From Dendrolimus kikuchii (lineage: Eukaryota > Arthropoda > Insecta > Lepidoptera > Lasiocampidae), in the NCBI GenBank assembly GCA_019925095.2, contig CM034398.1:10865001-10929000 (forward strand): a DNA stretch of 64,000 bases, given 5' to 3'. The first letter of the stretch is position 1. The number at the start of each line of letters is the position of its first letter. The notes under the pieces were generated by a model. The model saw only the letters and a list, made by a program, of their open reading frames with translations, did not search any database and was not told where the DNA came from. The position numbers were made by a program, and so were the translations under genes. Shown piece after piece: positions 10,740 to 21,756 of the stretch.

Positions 10740-12290
10740 TTATATAATAAAACACACTCAAAACACCCGAGTGAGTGTCAGTTCATGCACTATTAAAAGT
10801 TCCGTAGATGTAAAGAAAGTTGTAAAATTCAATAACGGACATCAGGATACTTCGAAAGTATCTACCACAGTATATAAAATATACATATAGTCATTGAGTT
10901 ATTTTGTCTTGAATACACACATGACTATGACATGTCCGCCTCCAGCAATAGCACTACAAAGGCTTCATGGCGGAATGTAAAGGAGCCCTCTGACCGAAGG
11001 CGACCTTTATATCTATTACACTATACTACTCGTATACATTTTACTTTGATACACAAGACAAGTATTTTACATGTGTTTCACCTTCAACTATTCCACAGTT
11101 TTACCAAAACAAGTTTGTAACAGGATGTTATATCACATTAGGCCTAATTACTTATATGTCTGATCAGTTTCAAACTTGAAATACCAAATTATAATTTTAC
11201 TTGAGTAGCTAGCAAGTATCTTCACCTATTTTCACTCCTCTCTCGACTCATAAGTGAAGGCCGTTCTAGAAAATGACTGAACCTAAGTATTTCCACCCCA
11301 TTACCGTGCAGGAAAAATGCTTATGACGTGAACAAATTACTTGAAAGGTATTATTGTATCTTTTATACCTATATATTAATACATACTCGTGTGTATACTA
11401 TAAATCAAATCCCGAAGACAAAGTCGTAGTGGCACGATGTTTATAGGAACAGAGTTCTTTTGAAATCAACGTTGGTTCAAATTCTATTTAAAAGCTTAAT
11501 CATTTCTGGACTTACCATTACAGTTACAATATGCTAACGGTAAAAAAATCGAGGTTAGAGAAGTAAAGCATATATCACGTATACTGTCCAGGAATAGAGA
11601 GACCCATTTCCAAACATGAATCGTTTATAGGACGAGATGATATGAATCTTTAATTAAAACGTGAAGTCAACAGCAACTTCCCTTTAATAAATATCTAATG
11701 TCTGATATCAAAAATGTATCAGTTTCCTAACTTAGGTTGGCCGCAAAATCAGGAAGGCTTTATCCATTACCGGGGTCTGATTTGTCACGGTAGCTGATTC
11801 ATTAGACGGGCATTAATCTTCGACGCGAGGTGTGAGGCCGAGACGGGCGAGCAACCGACGGAGCCCCCAGCCAACTACCAAGCACCACCGTGATAAGGCT
11901 TTACTTTGTTCAAGAAGCCTTGACGAGCTCTTCGAGACATTGTGTTCAGAATACTCGACATTGGAATTTAATTAACCCAAATTTGTCCCTTTGTCTTATC
12001 AAAGCTCAAACCCTAGCCGCATTACAATATTTATCAATATGTGGTCAAATGTGGTGAGTATATCGGATCTCTCTCTCTCTCTCTCTATCTATAATAATGC
12101 CCAGAATATTTACACCTGCTTGATATAACCAATTAACGGCTAGGTAAAAATTATACAGCACTAGAGTTTATTCCATGGCTACGCCGCGGGTCAAACTCTA
12201 ATGCGAACCTCTTGTTTAAACAGCAAGCATTAATATATAGCATAATAAATACAGGTAAATAGTATTAAATTTTTATGTTAGTGCCATTTG
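10740..12290. other. Unassigned DNA with (CT)n
   Basis: A short (CT)n tract lies at about 12068-12088. The block at 11750-11940 is clearly GC-richer, contains TGATTCATTAGACGGGC and no repeat signature, and could be a conserved regulatory element. No coding gene recognised. Confidence 0.35.
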
Positions 12291-12850
12291 CCGCCGGAAG
12301 ATTCACTTCATTTTATATCGCAAACTATCCATCTCCCGGGATGAAAATTATTTATGTCCATTTTCGGTATTAAAACTACATTTAAACAAAATTACAGCAA
12401 AATCGATCCCGTATTAGTAGTTTTTTTCGTGAACGCTTGCCTAACAGACAGACAGATCGAGTTACAATCCCATTTTTTTGTACCTCATATTTTTTTATAT
12501 CTGTAAACTTGAGAAATGATCGGTCTCCCATACAAACTTTCATCTCCTATTTCAACCCGTTCTATTTTTATTTATCTATCCTCCGTCTATCTATCTGTAA
12601 ACTACATATGTGACAAAAATAACCAAAATGACAAAAATGGCACATTAAAAAAAAAACCTATCTATCTACTATCTGGGATAACCTTTACATAAATCTATAC
12701 CATTAGCCGGGATAAAAAGTATCCCTTGTCCACCCTCGATAATAAAATTACATGTATACCGAATTTCAGCTAAATAGGTCCAGTAGTTTTTTCCGTCAAA
12801 GCGTAACGGGCAGACAGACAGTTACTTTCGCATTTATAATTTTAACTTAT
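12291..12850 (-). mobile_element. Two degenerate Helitron-like relics
   Basis: Two tandem pieces (about 12291-12470 and 12690-12850) share the order: cgggataaaaa block, aaatc-gatc/aaataggtccagtagtttt block, then AACAGACAGACAG and GTTAC. The second ends in GTTACTTTCGCATTTATAAT, the reverse of the common insect Helitron 5' region AATATTATAAATGCGAAAG. Ends are too decayed to place exactly. Confidence 0.45.
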
Positions 12851-13954
12851 TTAATAAGGCTAATTAATGCCTTAAACTTCGATGTACTGAGACACCCGCT
12901 TAACGGATAGGACCGCTTTCCTAAAAATAAAATTCTTCATTTCACACGGTATTCAGCATTTCTTAGGTTTATACTCTTTAACAAGACCTCGTGGAGAAGC
13001 AATAGCTAAACATTTGCCAGTTTTTCTAAAACGTGACTGTCTCAATTACTACTTTCTTGCAGTTCAGAGTGGCTGCTGTGGAGACGGTAGTTATTGAAAG
13101 AGTTCGTCTTTGAAATTCTATAAATCTACCGCGACATATTCTTCTCTGTCACAGTAGATTGAATTTTGGTAAAAATTTAAGATCGTACTTACTCATACCT
13201 ACCTTAAAAAACGTAGGAAGGAAAAAAACGAATACAGAGAGAATACGTAAATGTGTTCCACTCAGAATATATACTCGTCCATTCAATATATCAATGTGTG
13301 AACACAGCAGCGACAGATTTTCACAGAGAGAAGTGTTGAAAATAGAATTGTGTCTATATTTGTATAAAATGAACTACAAACCGATGATAAAATATACCGG
13401 TAAAATCGGCCTAGATTCATCACAAACATTTTCACTTTTATATATTTACCGTTTTTGGACAATTTTATTCACCCAATAATTCATAAATTGTTTGTTCATT
13501 CGTTTTTTAATAGAAGCTGACGGTTTACGGTAGGTTCGATATTGCGATTCACACATACCTATAAAAAAAAAAAACAGGAGAAAAACAGCATGTTTTTAGC
13601 TTAGATTTTATGTGAATTACTTCTCAATTTTCAACAAAAAGAACATTGAACGTGTTAAGATACCGTATTAACAACGTGCGATATTGAGAAAGAATCATAA
13701 CAAGAAGTACCTTCCGGGCTTTTAAGCGACGCACTTCGAATATAATGCAATTACGTGAGATAGATTGCCACAGTTCAAGTTGCGACGAGATCGTATAACT
13801 TCTTGATCTTGAGGTGTCTTCTATCCCAGTTTTTAAAGCTGCGCAATTTACGAGGCATCGTATTAGGTAACTTTTCTTTTTACAGGAAAAATAAAAAAAA
13901 TACAAAAGTAATTTAAAAGAAATAAACGCTTTTTATTCCACAAACAGAAATATT
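12851..13954. other. Unassigned AT-rich DNA
   Basis: Open frames at 13159-13479 (plus) and 13624-13905 (minus) have the composition of random AT-rich sequence and no recognised motif. Confidence 0.35.
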
Positions 13955-14060
13955 TGGCTCGTCTATATTTCGGGCAACAATCTAACAAGGCAACGCGGCC
14001 AGCCTGTTGAAAACGTTCCCTCCTGACAACCATCTAGACCTAACTGTCTTCTTTAGGGTT
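13955..14060 (+). pseudogene. LINE C-terminal scrap
   Basis: Reads GNAASLLKTFPPDNHLDL in one frame. This matches the GNVASLLGTFPTDSGLEL motif of the LINE fragment at 2270-2438. Only ~60-100 bp can be aligned. Confidence 0.5.
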
Positions 14061-14454
14061 CCAGACATTTTGGCAAAAAAGTAACCTTTGTATAATTCCC
14101 ATGGTTGGCTGGTCGTTTGTGTGTGTATGTTATGGCTATTTCTCTCGGAAAATACTGAGTCTACACGAATAAATTTAATTTAATGCTATAACGCTCACAA
14201 GTAGTTGGTGCTGTTCGTTTTTAACACAGTGTGGTTTGCTGTCTCCTGCTTTTACGGATTTAATTCATTTTGTTTTTGTTCTTTGTGGCGACGGGGGCGG
14301 CTTTACAGGGGTCAGTATACCAATCGTGGTCGTGTGTTTCATTTGTGGCGGTACATAAGTGAGTTCGACAGTCAACAATATTTGGGATTATTGAAATATT
14401 GAATACTGAACTAAATAAAGAGTAAAAATGTCAGTCAATAAAACCCTAAAGGCA

Positions 14455-14881
14455 ATATCTGGCACTGGTTTTACATGTACAGCTGACTCAATCACTAGTC
14501 CTGTCGAAGTTGAATTACGCTGATACATTTTATGGACCTCGGCTATTAAACAAAACTGATCGTTTAATCCAGCGCGTTCAAAATGCTTGTGCACGTTTCT
14601 GTTTTTCAGTACCTCCAAGGAGCCACGTAATGCCATTTCTAAATAAGCATCACGTATTGAAAATTAAATTAAGGCGCAAACTGCATTTGGCTTGCCTTCT
14701 CTTTGGTGTCCTTAAGTACTTGTATAATAAGCTCAGCTGAGTAGCCAAAAGTACACAATGTAGCGTTTCAGTTTTGACATGCTTTAGAGGTAGCTTCCGT
14801 TATGCTGCCTTTAAGATATGGAACAATATACCACCACCTTTAAGACAATTAAATCACTCGATTATCACTTTTCGCAAGAAC

Positions 14882-14885
<4 letters not shown>
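14455..14885 (+). pseudogene. LINE (CR1/Jockey-like) ORF C-terminal fragment
   Basis: The first frame contains SLVLSKLNYADTFYGPRLL, IQRVQNACARFCF and LRRKLHLACLLFGVLKYL. After a frameshift near 14740 it continues with FRYAAFKIWNNIPPPLRQLN. This order (NY.D..YGP, then RVQNAC.R, RRKLH, WN.IP) is the region after the RT domain in CR1/Jockey-group LINEs. It stops against a (TA)n array and an RTE fragment, and its own 3' UTR is missing. Confidence 0.75.

Positions 14886-14886
<1 letters not shown>

Positions 14887-14920
<34 letters not shown>
14887..14920. repeat. (TA)n microsatellite at a LINE/RTE junction
   Basis: 34 bp of TA placed exactly between the LINE fragment on the left and the RTE fragment on the right. 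The RTE lacks its normal 3' tail here, so the TA array replaces the terminal ~50 bp. Confidence 0.9.
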
Positions 14921-14922
<2 letters not shown>

Positions 14923-15236
14923 CTTATTCTTACATACCTCACTTGCCTCTTTGACATTCATAACTCTTGTCATGCAAGCTCGTCTGTTCTTAAGGCTCCT
15001 GACATCACCTTCTGCTAGTACACGATCAATTTGATCATGGAAGGTGTGTCGTGTGGCTTCCACGACATTCTTTCATCATGCATTCTTTCCACATGCCCGA
15101 ACCACTGGAGCATTCCTTTCCTTACCTTCACCTCGACACTCTATTTCAGACCAACTCTCTTTCTTACTTCGGTATTACGAACGCGGTCCGCGAGCGTCAC
15201 TCCGCAGATTTTTCGCAGTGCTCGCATCTCGACCGC
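14921..15236 (-). mobile_element. RTE fragment lacking both ends
   Basis: The reverse complement matches the RTE copy at 25589-27115 from CEHC-terminal coding (residues after ~370) to the KNKPK codons. The (ATGT)n tail and last ~50 bp are absent, which is unusual because RTE insertions normally keep the 3' end. An internal deletion of about 60 bp relative to the long copy removes the GRPRH to MHDERM part. No TSD visible. Confidence 0.85.
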
Positions 15237-16855
15237 GACCAAATAAACGTTGTTTCTTTCTTCTTTCCCTAAAAGTGAAGACACGAAACATAGACGTTAA
15301 TAGTGGAAAACAAAAATATTGTGTAAATACTATGTAATCGTAATTTCTATGATGTGTTACAAAAAAAAAATCTATAATTTTACTAAAATAACATAAGACT
15401 TTAGTAAAATATAACAATTTATATACAATATAACATTGGTTAAGGGTCATTCATTTTCAAGATGAACCCAAAATGGGCATTGTCCTCTGATAGAATTGTG
15501 TAGTCTGTTTAGCGCTACAAAGTTATATAGAGCCATCGAGAAAAAAATTAAGGTTATTTAGAGCCGCTATACGTGTAACTAAAGGTTGAATATTTTTTGG
15601 AAGTGGACACAGTCAAACCTTGATATATGTAAGCGTCATCGAGTCTTCGCAAAATAAATCAATAAACACATATATCGTAATCACAGAAACATGACAAAGA
15701 ATACCTCTATTCAATCTTTTCATAGCCTCTGATTCAGATATATTACCAAGATGACATAAAGAATGGGTCCAACCTGGCCCGGTGACCTCCAATCTACTTT
15801 TACAGTCACCCCGTTCCTTGCAACTTCAACAACTCACTATTTCAAACTCTTATATCATCTCAACCTTAAAGACATTTAAACATGTATGTTTCAATGTCTT
15901 TACAATTTTATACACATTTAAATAAAAAAACAAATGTAACACTTACACGGTTTTCTGAAGATCGTAGCGCCTGGCGAATGGTAGAACAACTGTGTCTGCC
16001 TGGCTTCATGCACCGCTCAAATACTATAAATTACTTGAAAGTACCGTCAATTAAATATTCGCAATCTAAAATGTAACTTGTTAATAACTGTTGCAAATGC
16101 CACCAAAACGTTTAGTAAATTTAACAGTATCGTATTCACTAACTAACCTTGTTATCCACTGCAACAGATTAATAAACATCTGCTTTAAAATAGCTATTCT
16201 TTCGTGATTTCTAACAAAATCTATTAAATTATGACATTATTATACGATTAGTTACTACAACTGTTGTAGCTTCATAACATCTCCTATAAACATATATTGG
16301 CTGTCATAAATTTAGGTTGCCAACAAACATGAAAGATGTTTAATATGAAAACAGATACTGACATTAATTCACCTTAACACTAGTTTTGATAAAGGATTTT
16401 AATCCAAACAGGCGAGTTCCGGAAAGTGTAAATCACACCGCGTATACAATGGTAAAAGTTGTCGTACAAAAAACGCTATAATTTACGTATTCAGGTATAC
16501 GGCTTAATAACTTTGTGGAAGCAAGGCCACGGAGCGAAAACCGTCTCATAACAATGAGATATTGTGATTTACGAGAAAGGTAAAAATACGATTGGAAACC
16601 GCAACGAACCGCGCCGAAAAGCAAACACTTTATGCCTAGGCCATTGTAATCCCGTGATATATTACTTTACGAACACCAACTAAATAAGGCTAGCTACATT
16701 TTAAGAAATTGTTACAAGCAACATGAAGCGATATAAAATAACTTTCTTTTTAGTTTTTTATTCATTCCTTCTTCACGGTCTTTTCATAAGGAAGATGAAG
16801 AAAACCTTCTGCCTGATATTTTATTACCAGTGAATAGCAAACAGGCTGACTCTCT
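15237..16855. other. Unassigned DNA
   Basis: Apart from the short shared repeat at 15489-15600, nothing is recognised. Open frames are short and unremarkable. Confidence 0.35.
15489..15600 (+). repeat. Short repeat shared with 51767-51856
   Basis: Shares GTGTAGTCT, AGCGCTACAAAGTTAT and, after a gap, GTAACTAA-GGT with the region at 51767-51856. That makes it an unnamed, low-copy interspersed repeat. The second copy is shorter by an internal deletion. Confidence 0.5.
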
Positions 16856-17155
16856 CGTCTTTGACTTTCTCCCAATTACAATTATTTGGGATCGGCACAA
16901 TATGTCTTTTCCTTCCACACTCCTTTATTTTGATATACGTCCTATGTCACGCCACCAATCATCATATCATCCTTCACACAATCCATCCATTTCTTTTTTG
17001 GTCTACCTTTACATTTGTACCCATCAATCTTGCAGTTTAACATTCTTTTTTTCACGTGTCTTACTTACAGCCCTCCTAATTACACGGTCATACCACTTTA
17101 ATCTTCTTCCTCTCAATTTTTCAGTCATAGATGCAACTTTCAAAGATCCCTTTAT
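16856..17155 (-). pseudogene. RTE-type LINE C-terminal relic, second family
   Basis: Minus-strand frames read MTEKLRGRRLKWYDRVIRRA, then a GRPKKRW-like stretch with stops (TKKEMDGLCEG), and end near a CADPK-like terminus (DILCRSQII region). The pattern KLR..RLKWYGHV.RR...GRPKKRWMD is typical of RTE-group ORF C-termini. Several stops and shifts mark it as old. Related pieces: 27205-27722 and perhaps 40525-40640. Confidence 0.7.
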
Positions 17156-17173
17156 GTACTCATTCCTCACCTA

Positions 17174-17236
17174 GCAAACAGGCTAACGGCATCTGCCCAC
17201 TTGATAAAAAGTGATTACCGTCGTCTATTTACATAT
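17174..17236 (+). repeat. Family B-related scrap
   Basis: AGCAAACAGGCTAACGGC, then CCACTTGATAAAAAGTG and a TACCGTCGTCTATTTACAT stretch match the first part of the B-related repeat at 3967. Confidence 0.5.
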
Positions 17237-17240
17237 ATAA

Positions 17241-17786
17241 GACCAGAACTGTTACAATGTGCCCGCGACTTTGTCCACGGTTGACAGGTTACGTAGATTA
17301 TAGTTATTTTGCCAGTATTTAAAATCAAAGGGTATTTTCGGCAGGGCAACGGATACTTTAATACATAATTTCCGAATATTCCTGTAAAAACCCGCGATAG
17401 GTAAAGGTAAAGTTACTAATTGCCGAACAAAAAATATCACACATTTTATTACATAAAATTTACTGTCGAGCTGTAAAAAAACCGTGTTGGAATCCGTTTT
17501 TTTCCGTCTGGCCATTTCAAATAATTCCCAGAAAAAAACCTGCAGAATTCACGGGATAAAAAGTAGTGCTGATTTTAAGTCTAAGAATAAGCAGTAGATC
17601 AGCAAAAACCACATCGAAATTGGCCCAGTGGTTTATACGTGAATCTTGAACAAACAGACAAGAAATGTATAAAAAAAATGTATAGTGTTCTCCGTCGTTT
17701 ATATAGTCTATTCCAGTTGTTTTTTTTTAATAGCTTCGATGTTTACATTGAACGGCATGTAAACAGACATGTTGTAATATTATAGA
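17241..17786 (-). mobile_element. Helitron family A
   Basis: The minus-strand 5' terminus is TCTATAATATTACAACATG from 17786, preceded by A. The 3' part has the GTGGACAAAGTCGCGGGCAC block, but its CTAG has mutated near 17241. Length ~546 bp agrees with copies of 531 bp (36396) and 520 bp (25122). The 87-codon minus frame inside is not conserved between copies. Non-autonomous. Confidence 0.78.
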
Positions 17787-19075
17787 TATCGTAGCGCTTT
17801 GGTAAAACCTCGACTGGAAATATATTTGAAATCTGCGAGACACAAACAAAAAAGGTACAAAAAGAACAATGTTTGTTCTAAAAAATGTTAAAAGTCTCCT
17901 AGGATATGAATTAATGGAATAAAAGCTTTTGGTTACGTAATAATAATAAAAATATTGTGTGTGTGTGCAGTTCTCACGCAATTGAAGCGAAACAAAGTAC
18001 GACAGACAAGGGGTGGGAGGGATTCTAAATTTCGTGACGTCACATTTCGTACATTATATCGTTATAATATATTTAAGCTTCAAAACACCAAATTTGAAGT
18101 AGAAACGAAAACCTTCAAGACATTTCCAACTCTATCTGTATGAGAATAGTGTTTAAATTATTAAATATAATGTATTCTACCTCACTCTCTCGCAGGCTTA
18201 GTCCTATAGATTTATGTATTTATCTCTTTTTAGTGTCGCTTTTTCGTTTCATCTCGTTTCAAATCACATCGATTCTAAATATGTTACACTTTAAAAATCA
18301 ACCCATAAAAGTAACAGTACAGTGAGCATAGTGTTCGTCGTTTCTGGATAAAGTGACACTTTGCCTTTCACATTCGTCTAAGGCAATTTAGTAAGTCTCA
18401 CATATAACTAATTCGTATAATCGTTATCTTGACGGTGTCAGGTCTATTAAAATCTACAACATTGCTGGAGCAGTAAATGATCTCTACATCGTAGCAGATG
18501 AGTGCACTTATAGTTATTGTTTTTTACATGTTCAAATACTTTACTATCCCGACCTTTATTATAATGCATAACATAATGTTTTATAAGATAATGTAACAAC
18601 CATCGCACATAACGCGCAACTCTCTGTGGAAATTGCACTATCTGTTACTACTAACGTGCTATGTAATGGCCTCGTGCAAATATTAATAGCAACATGCGCA
18701 TAGCTCCATCATAAACATATTTGAATGGAGTTTAAAGCTTAGCGATAACATCTTGATCGCCATTGCTGTATTATTTAATATAATTACAAAAGTTGAATGT
18801 TTATTCCAAATTTTGTGTTTCTTGCAATTCATTACCATCTAGAATTACGAACTTAAAACTTGTTACAATTATATGCATATTGATGAAAAAGTAAGGTACG
18901 TTTAAAACACTAGCGTGAAGTCATGCGTGAATTTTAAATATTTTAGGCATGCAATTAGCTATTTTTAGACGAACACAAACCTGTAAAATTTCATTTATAT
19001 GGATTTGTGTTATTAACCAAGAGATTAACCAAGTCTACTGAATACTTAATGATATTTCTGAAAATTAAGTAAGAG
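17787..19075. other. Unassigned DNA with a CRE-like palindrome
   Basis: The perfect octamer TGACGTCA lies at 18035-18042 within ttcgTGACGTCAcatttcg. A (TG)n stretch lies near 17956. No gene or repeat recognised. Confidence 0.4.
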
Positions 19076-19543
19076 ACGCTGCAATCGGTTTTCGAGATTT
19101 AGTTGAAATATTTTTGTGTGTGTCCAAGTGGGTCCCGGGATAGTTTAGATTCAAATTTAAACCAGGTAGATGGCGCAGCAATCGGGTTCCAGGATTTAGG
19201 TGAATTATTTTTGTGGGTGTTCAAGTGGGTTCTGGGATCATTTAGATTCAAATTTGAACCACGTAGGTGGTAATGCAATCGGGTTCCAGGATTTAGATGA
19301 AATTATTTTTTGTGTGTGTTAAAATGGGTCTCTAGATGGTTTAGATTCACGTTTGGCCCCGGTAGGTGGCGCCGTTAAAATCCTCCTAAGCGGTGGGACC
19401 GATTTGGATGATTTTTTTTGTTTTTGTTGAAGTGGATTCGAAAATGGTTTAGATTAACAATTGTTCCCGGTAGATGCCGCTGTAATCCGGTTTTAGATTT
19501 ATATATTGTTAAGAGCAGGACAACTCCTGCCGCGTACAGCTAG
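19076..19543 (+). mobile_element. Helitron family G with 97-bp tandem units
   Basis: Ends CTAG|T at 19540-19544. It contains at least three direct units marked by ATCGG at 19084, 19181 and 19278 (97-bp period) and a more diverged fourth. Each unit has aagtgggt, gtttagattcaaatt and a ggtag-tggcgc stretch, as in the copies at 9342 and 41904. The 5' TC end was not found. Confidence 0.75.
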
Positions 19544-20592
19544 TATTTTATAAACGTAGCATTTATTAAAATGTTGGCTGTTTCTTGTACTCGTGCAAGC
19601 AAAAGTCTACTTTAAGGTGACGAACCTACCGCGACTCGTACTTATGAATCATACTACAGTCTATTTGAAATAGGACAGTATGGGAGAAATTACATAAATA
19701 GAAAAATAAACATCGTGACGCTGAGTATAATATTATTATTAAATAGTAACAGGAATAAATATATTTTTATATAATTTACATTAGTATTTACTTCGTAGGA
19801 AAGATTTATGGATGTGTAGCCATACCCTCCTATTTGAAACAGACTACCTCTATGATCTACTCATATCATAAAGTATGAAATAGTTGTAGAAGAATCGAAG
19901 TGTTATAGTTATTTATCTATAACAAGTCAGTTTGTCGAATCAGAGAGGTCTGTAAAACTAGGTGCTAATAGAAGTGGTGGAAGAGAACACTAAGCCAGAT
20001 CGCAGTGTTCACTGTTCCGAGGTACACCTATTACGTTCTCATTAATGTAGCCGTAGCGCCCGTTTTACCCGCTCGTTAACAATGCCCCACCAGCAAATTG
20101 TGCTTTCAAAATTAATGTATACGCCACCGTGACCTTCGACCGATCTACATTACTTACATCCTCTTATTATTAAACGGTTATGTATTTTTAACTGTTTATT
20201 TCTATTACGTACAGTCTAAAGCAAAAATGTATACAGACAGTTTTATAAATTTTACTGTGAACGTAGTCCCATAAACATGGGATCACCCAAAACTTTACAG
20301 ATAACTAACTACACTGTTTAGTATATAAATATGTATTCATAATTGTTGTGTAATAAAGATTTCTTTGAGAAAAAGCATGTTACTCAAAATGTGACTGTAT
20401 TTTTTATCATTATAAAAATGAATCTCATATTTGTAGTAAAGATCGTTGTTGATACTAATTTACATTTTTTTAATAGCTGTTACATTATATAGGTACTCGT
20501 ATACAAAAATATGATTCTTTGCTGATGAATTATTTATTTATTATCATTGTATTCAAAACCAACTACTAACTTAATAATATATACATCATATA
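19544..20592. other. Unassigned DNA
   Basis: AT-rich. A GC-richer patch at 20020-20130 looks non-repetitive. No coding features. Confidence 0.35.
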
Positions 20593-20999
20593 TATTAGGG
20601 TGGCGCAAAAAAAACGACTTTTTTTTGAGTCTCCGGTGAAAAAATGACAATTTTTGATGTTTTAAGAACTCCCCCCAAACGACAGCTCAAAAAAAATTTT
20701 TAAGAGGTCGCTCCAAATTTTTTAAGATTTCAGTAATCGCCAAAAACCGATTTTTTATTCAAATTTTTTTCTCGTTACGGTATAATTTTATAGACCAAAA
20801 AATAATAAGTTTCTGAAAATTTCAGCTCAAAATTTGAATTTAAGGTCGCTCGAAAAAATCTAAAGTAATGCACTAGTAAATTTAAAAGAAATATGGAGAC
20901 CTTTTAAAATTCATATTTTGAACTGATATTTCAATCATCATCAATTTCAACATTCACTCGAGACTCAAAAAAAAGTCGTTTTTTTGCACCACCCTAATA
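20593..20999. mobile_element. 403-bp MITE with TA target duplication
   Basis: The element 20595-20997 starts TTAGGGTGGCGCAAAAAAAA and ends in the near-exact reverse complement (TTTTTTTGCACCACCCTAA). The terminal inverted repeats extend ~38 bp, including CGACTTTTTTTTGAGTCTC. TA occurs on both sides (20593-20594, 20998-20999). TIR plus TA duplication fits a Tc1/mariner-type non-autonomous element. No ORF inside. The long T and A runs in the TIRs are unusual. Confidence 0.9.
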
Positions 21000-21512
21000 T
21001 ACTCGTATATGTAAGCATATATTTTTAGGCTTCTTTAGAAAAACATTATAATAAAAACACATGTATACATATTTTCTCTCAGATTGTACGAAACGATAAA
21101 AATAAACCGACATTTAATTTTTATTGTCGACTAAAATATCAGGACTCATATCAATTTCCAATTATTGCTATATCCTATTCTCGGATTTATAGGTCAGAGT
21201 TGAGACGGGCCCCAACTAAACGATTGATAGAGTACAATCATAGATATGGGATTGAAACGATACTATCGACAGTTTACGAATCTTCATTTATTTACAAAGC
21301 CAGTATTATAGAGGCAATCAATAAAAAAGAGAATGAATATGTTATTGGCAACATTTATTCATTGTTATTTTATTTTTAACATTCACATTGTGTGTTTTTA
21401 TGTGTGTATTGATTTTCAATAGTGGCTAATGGCGTTCTGGGACCAGTAAGCATGAGAGCAGTATATAAACACATAATCGTGCGTGCACTGCCCTTTGATT
21501 CCCGATCAAAAA
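21000..21512. other. Unassigned AT-rich DNA
   Basis: No gene or repeat recognised. Confidence 0.35.
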
Positions 21513-21756
21513 TCGCGGCAATAATTTCCTTCAGCTGGGCGGCCCGTCGTGAGAAGCGACAAAAGAACCCATAGCCATATGGTAGGGTAACAACCTTGCG
21601 TTGTGTTCGGGCTTAGTGGCCAGATTCCAGTCTGCCTTTAGAAAACGGCAGCGCATTAGTAGCGGCTTTGGTGTTACAAATGTCCATAGGTGACGGTAAT
21701 CGCTTCCCATCAGATGAGCCGTCTGCCTGTCTAATGAACTCGTGCAATAAAAAAAC
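21513..21756 (-). mobile_element. Diverged family B copy
   Basis: Reverse complement follows B from TTATTGCACGAG to the cgggccgcc region. It lacks ~50 bp in the middle (the GGCAAATGCCC / catactctag part) and is more diverged than other copies. The DNA just downstream (21770-21870) is GC-rich and unassigned. Confidence 0.75.

Noticed and set aside
13049..13090. Possible microexon after CTACTTTCTTGCAG
   Set aside because: The open part is only ~26 bp before a donor-like GTAGTT and there is no further support.
17252..17515. 87-codon minus-strand frame
   Set aside because: It lies inside a non-autonomous Helitron and is not conserved in the other copies.
18035..18042. TGACGTCA as a functional CRE
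   Set aside because: A single octamer without promoter context is expected by chance at this window size in roughly this number. Kept only as a note.
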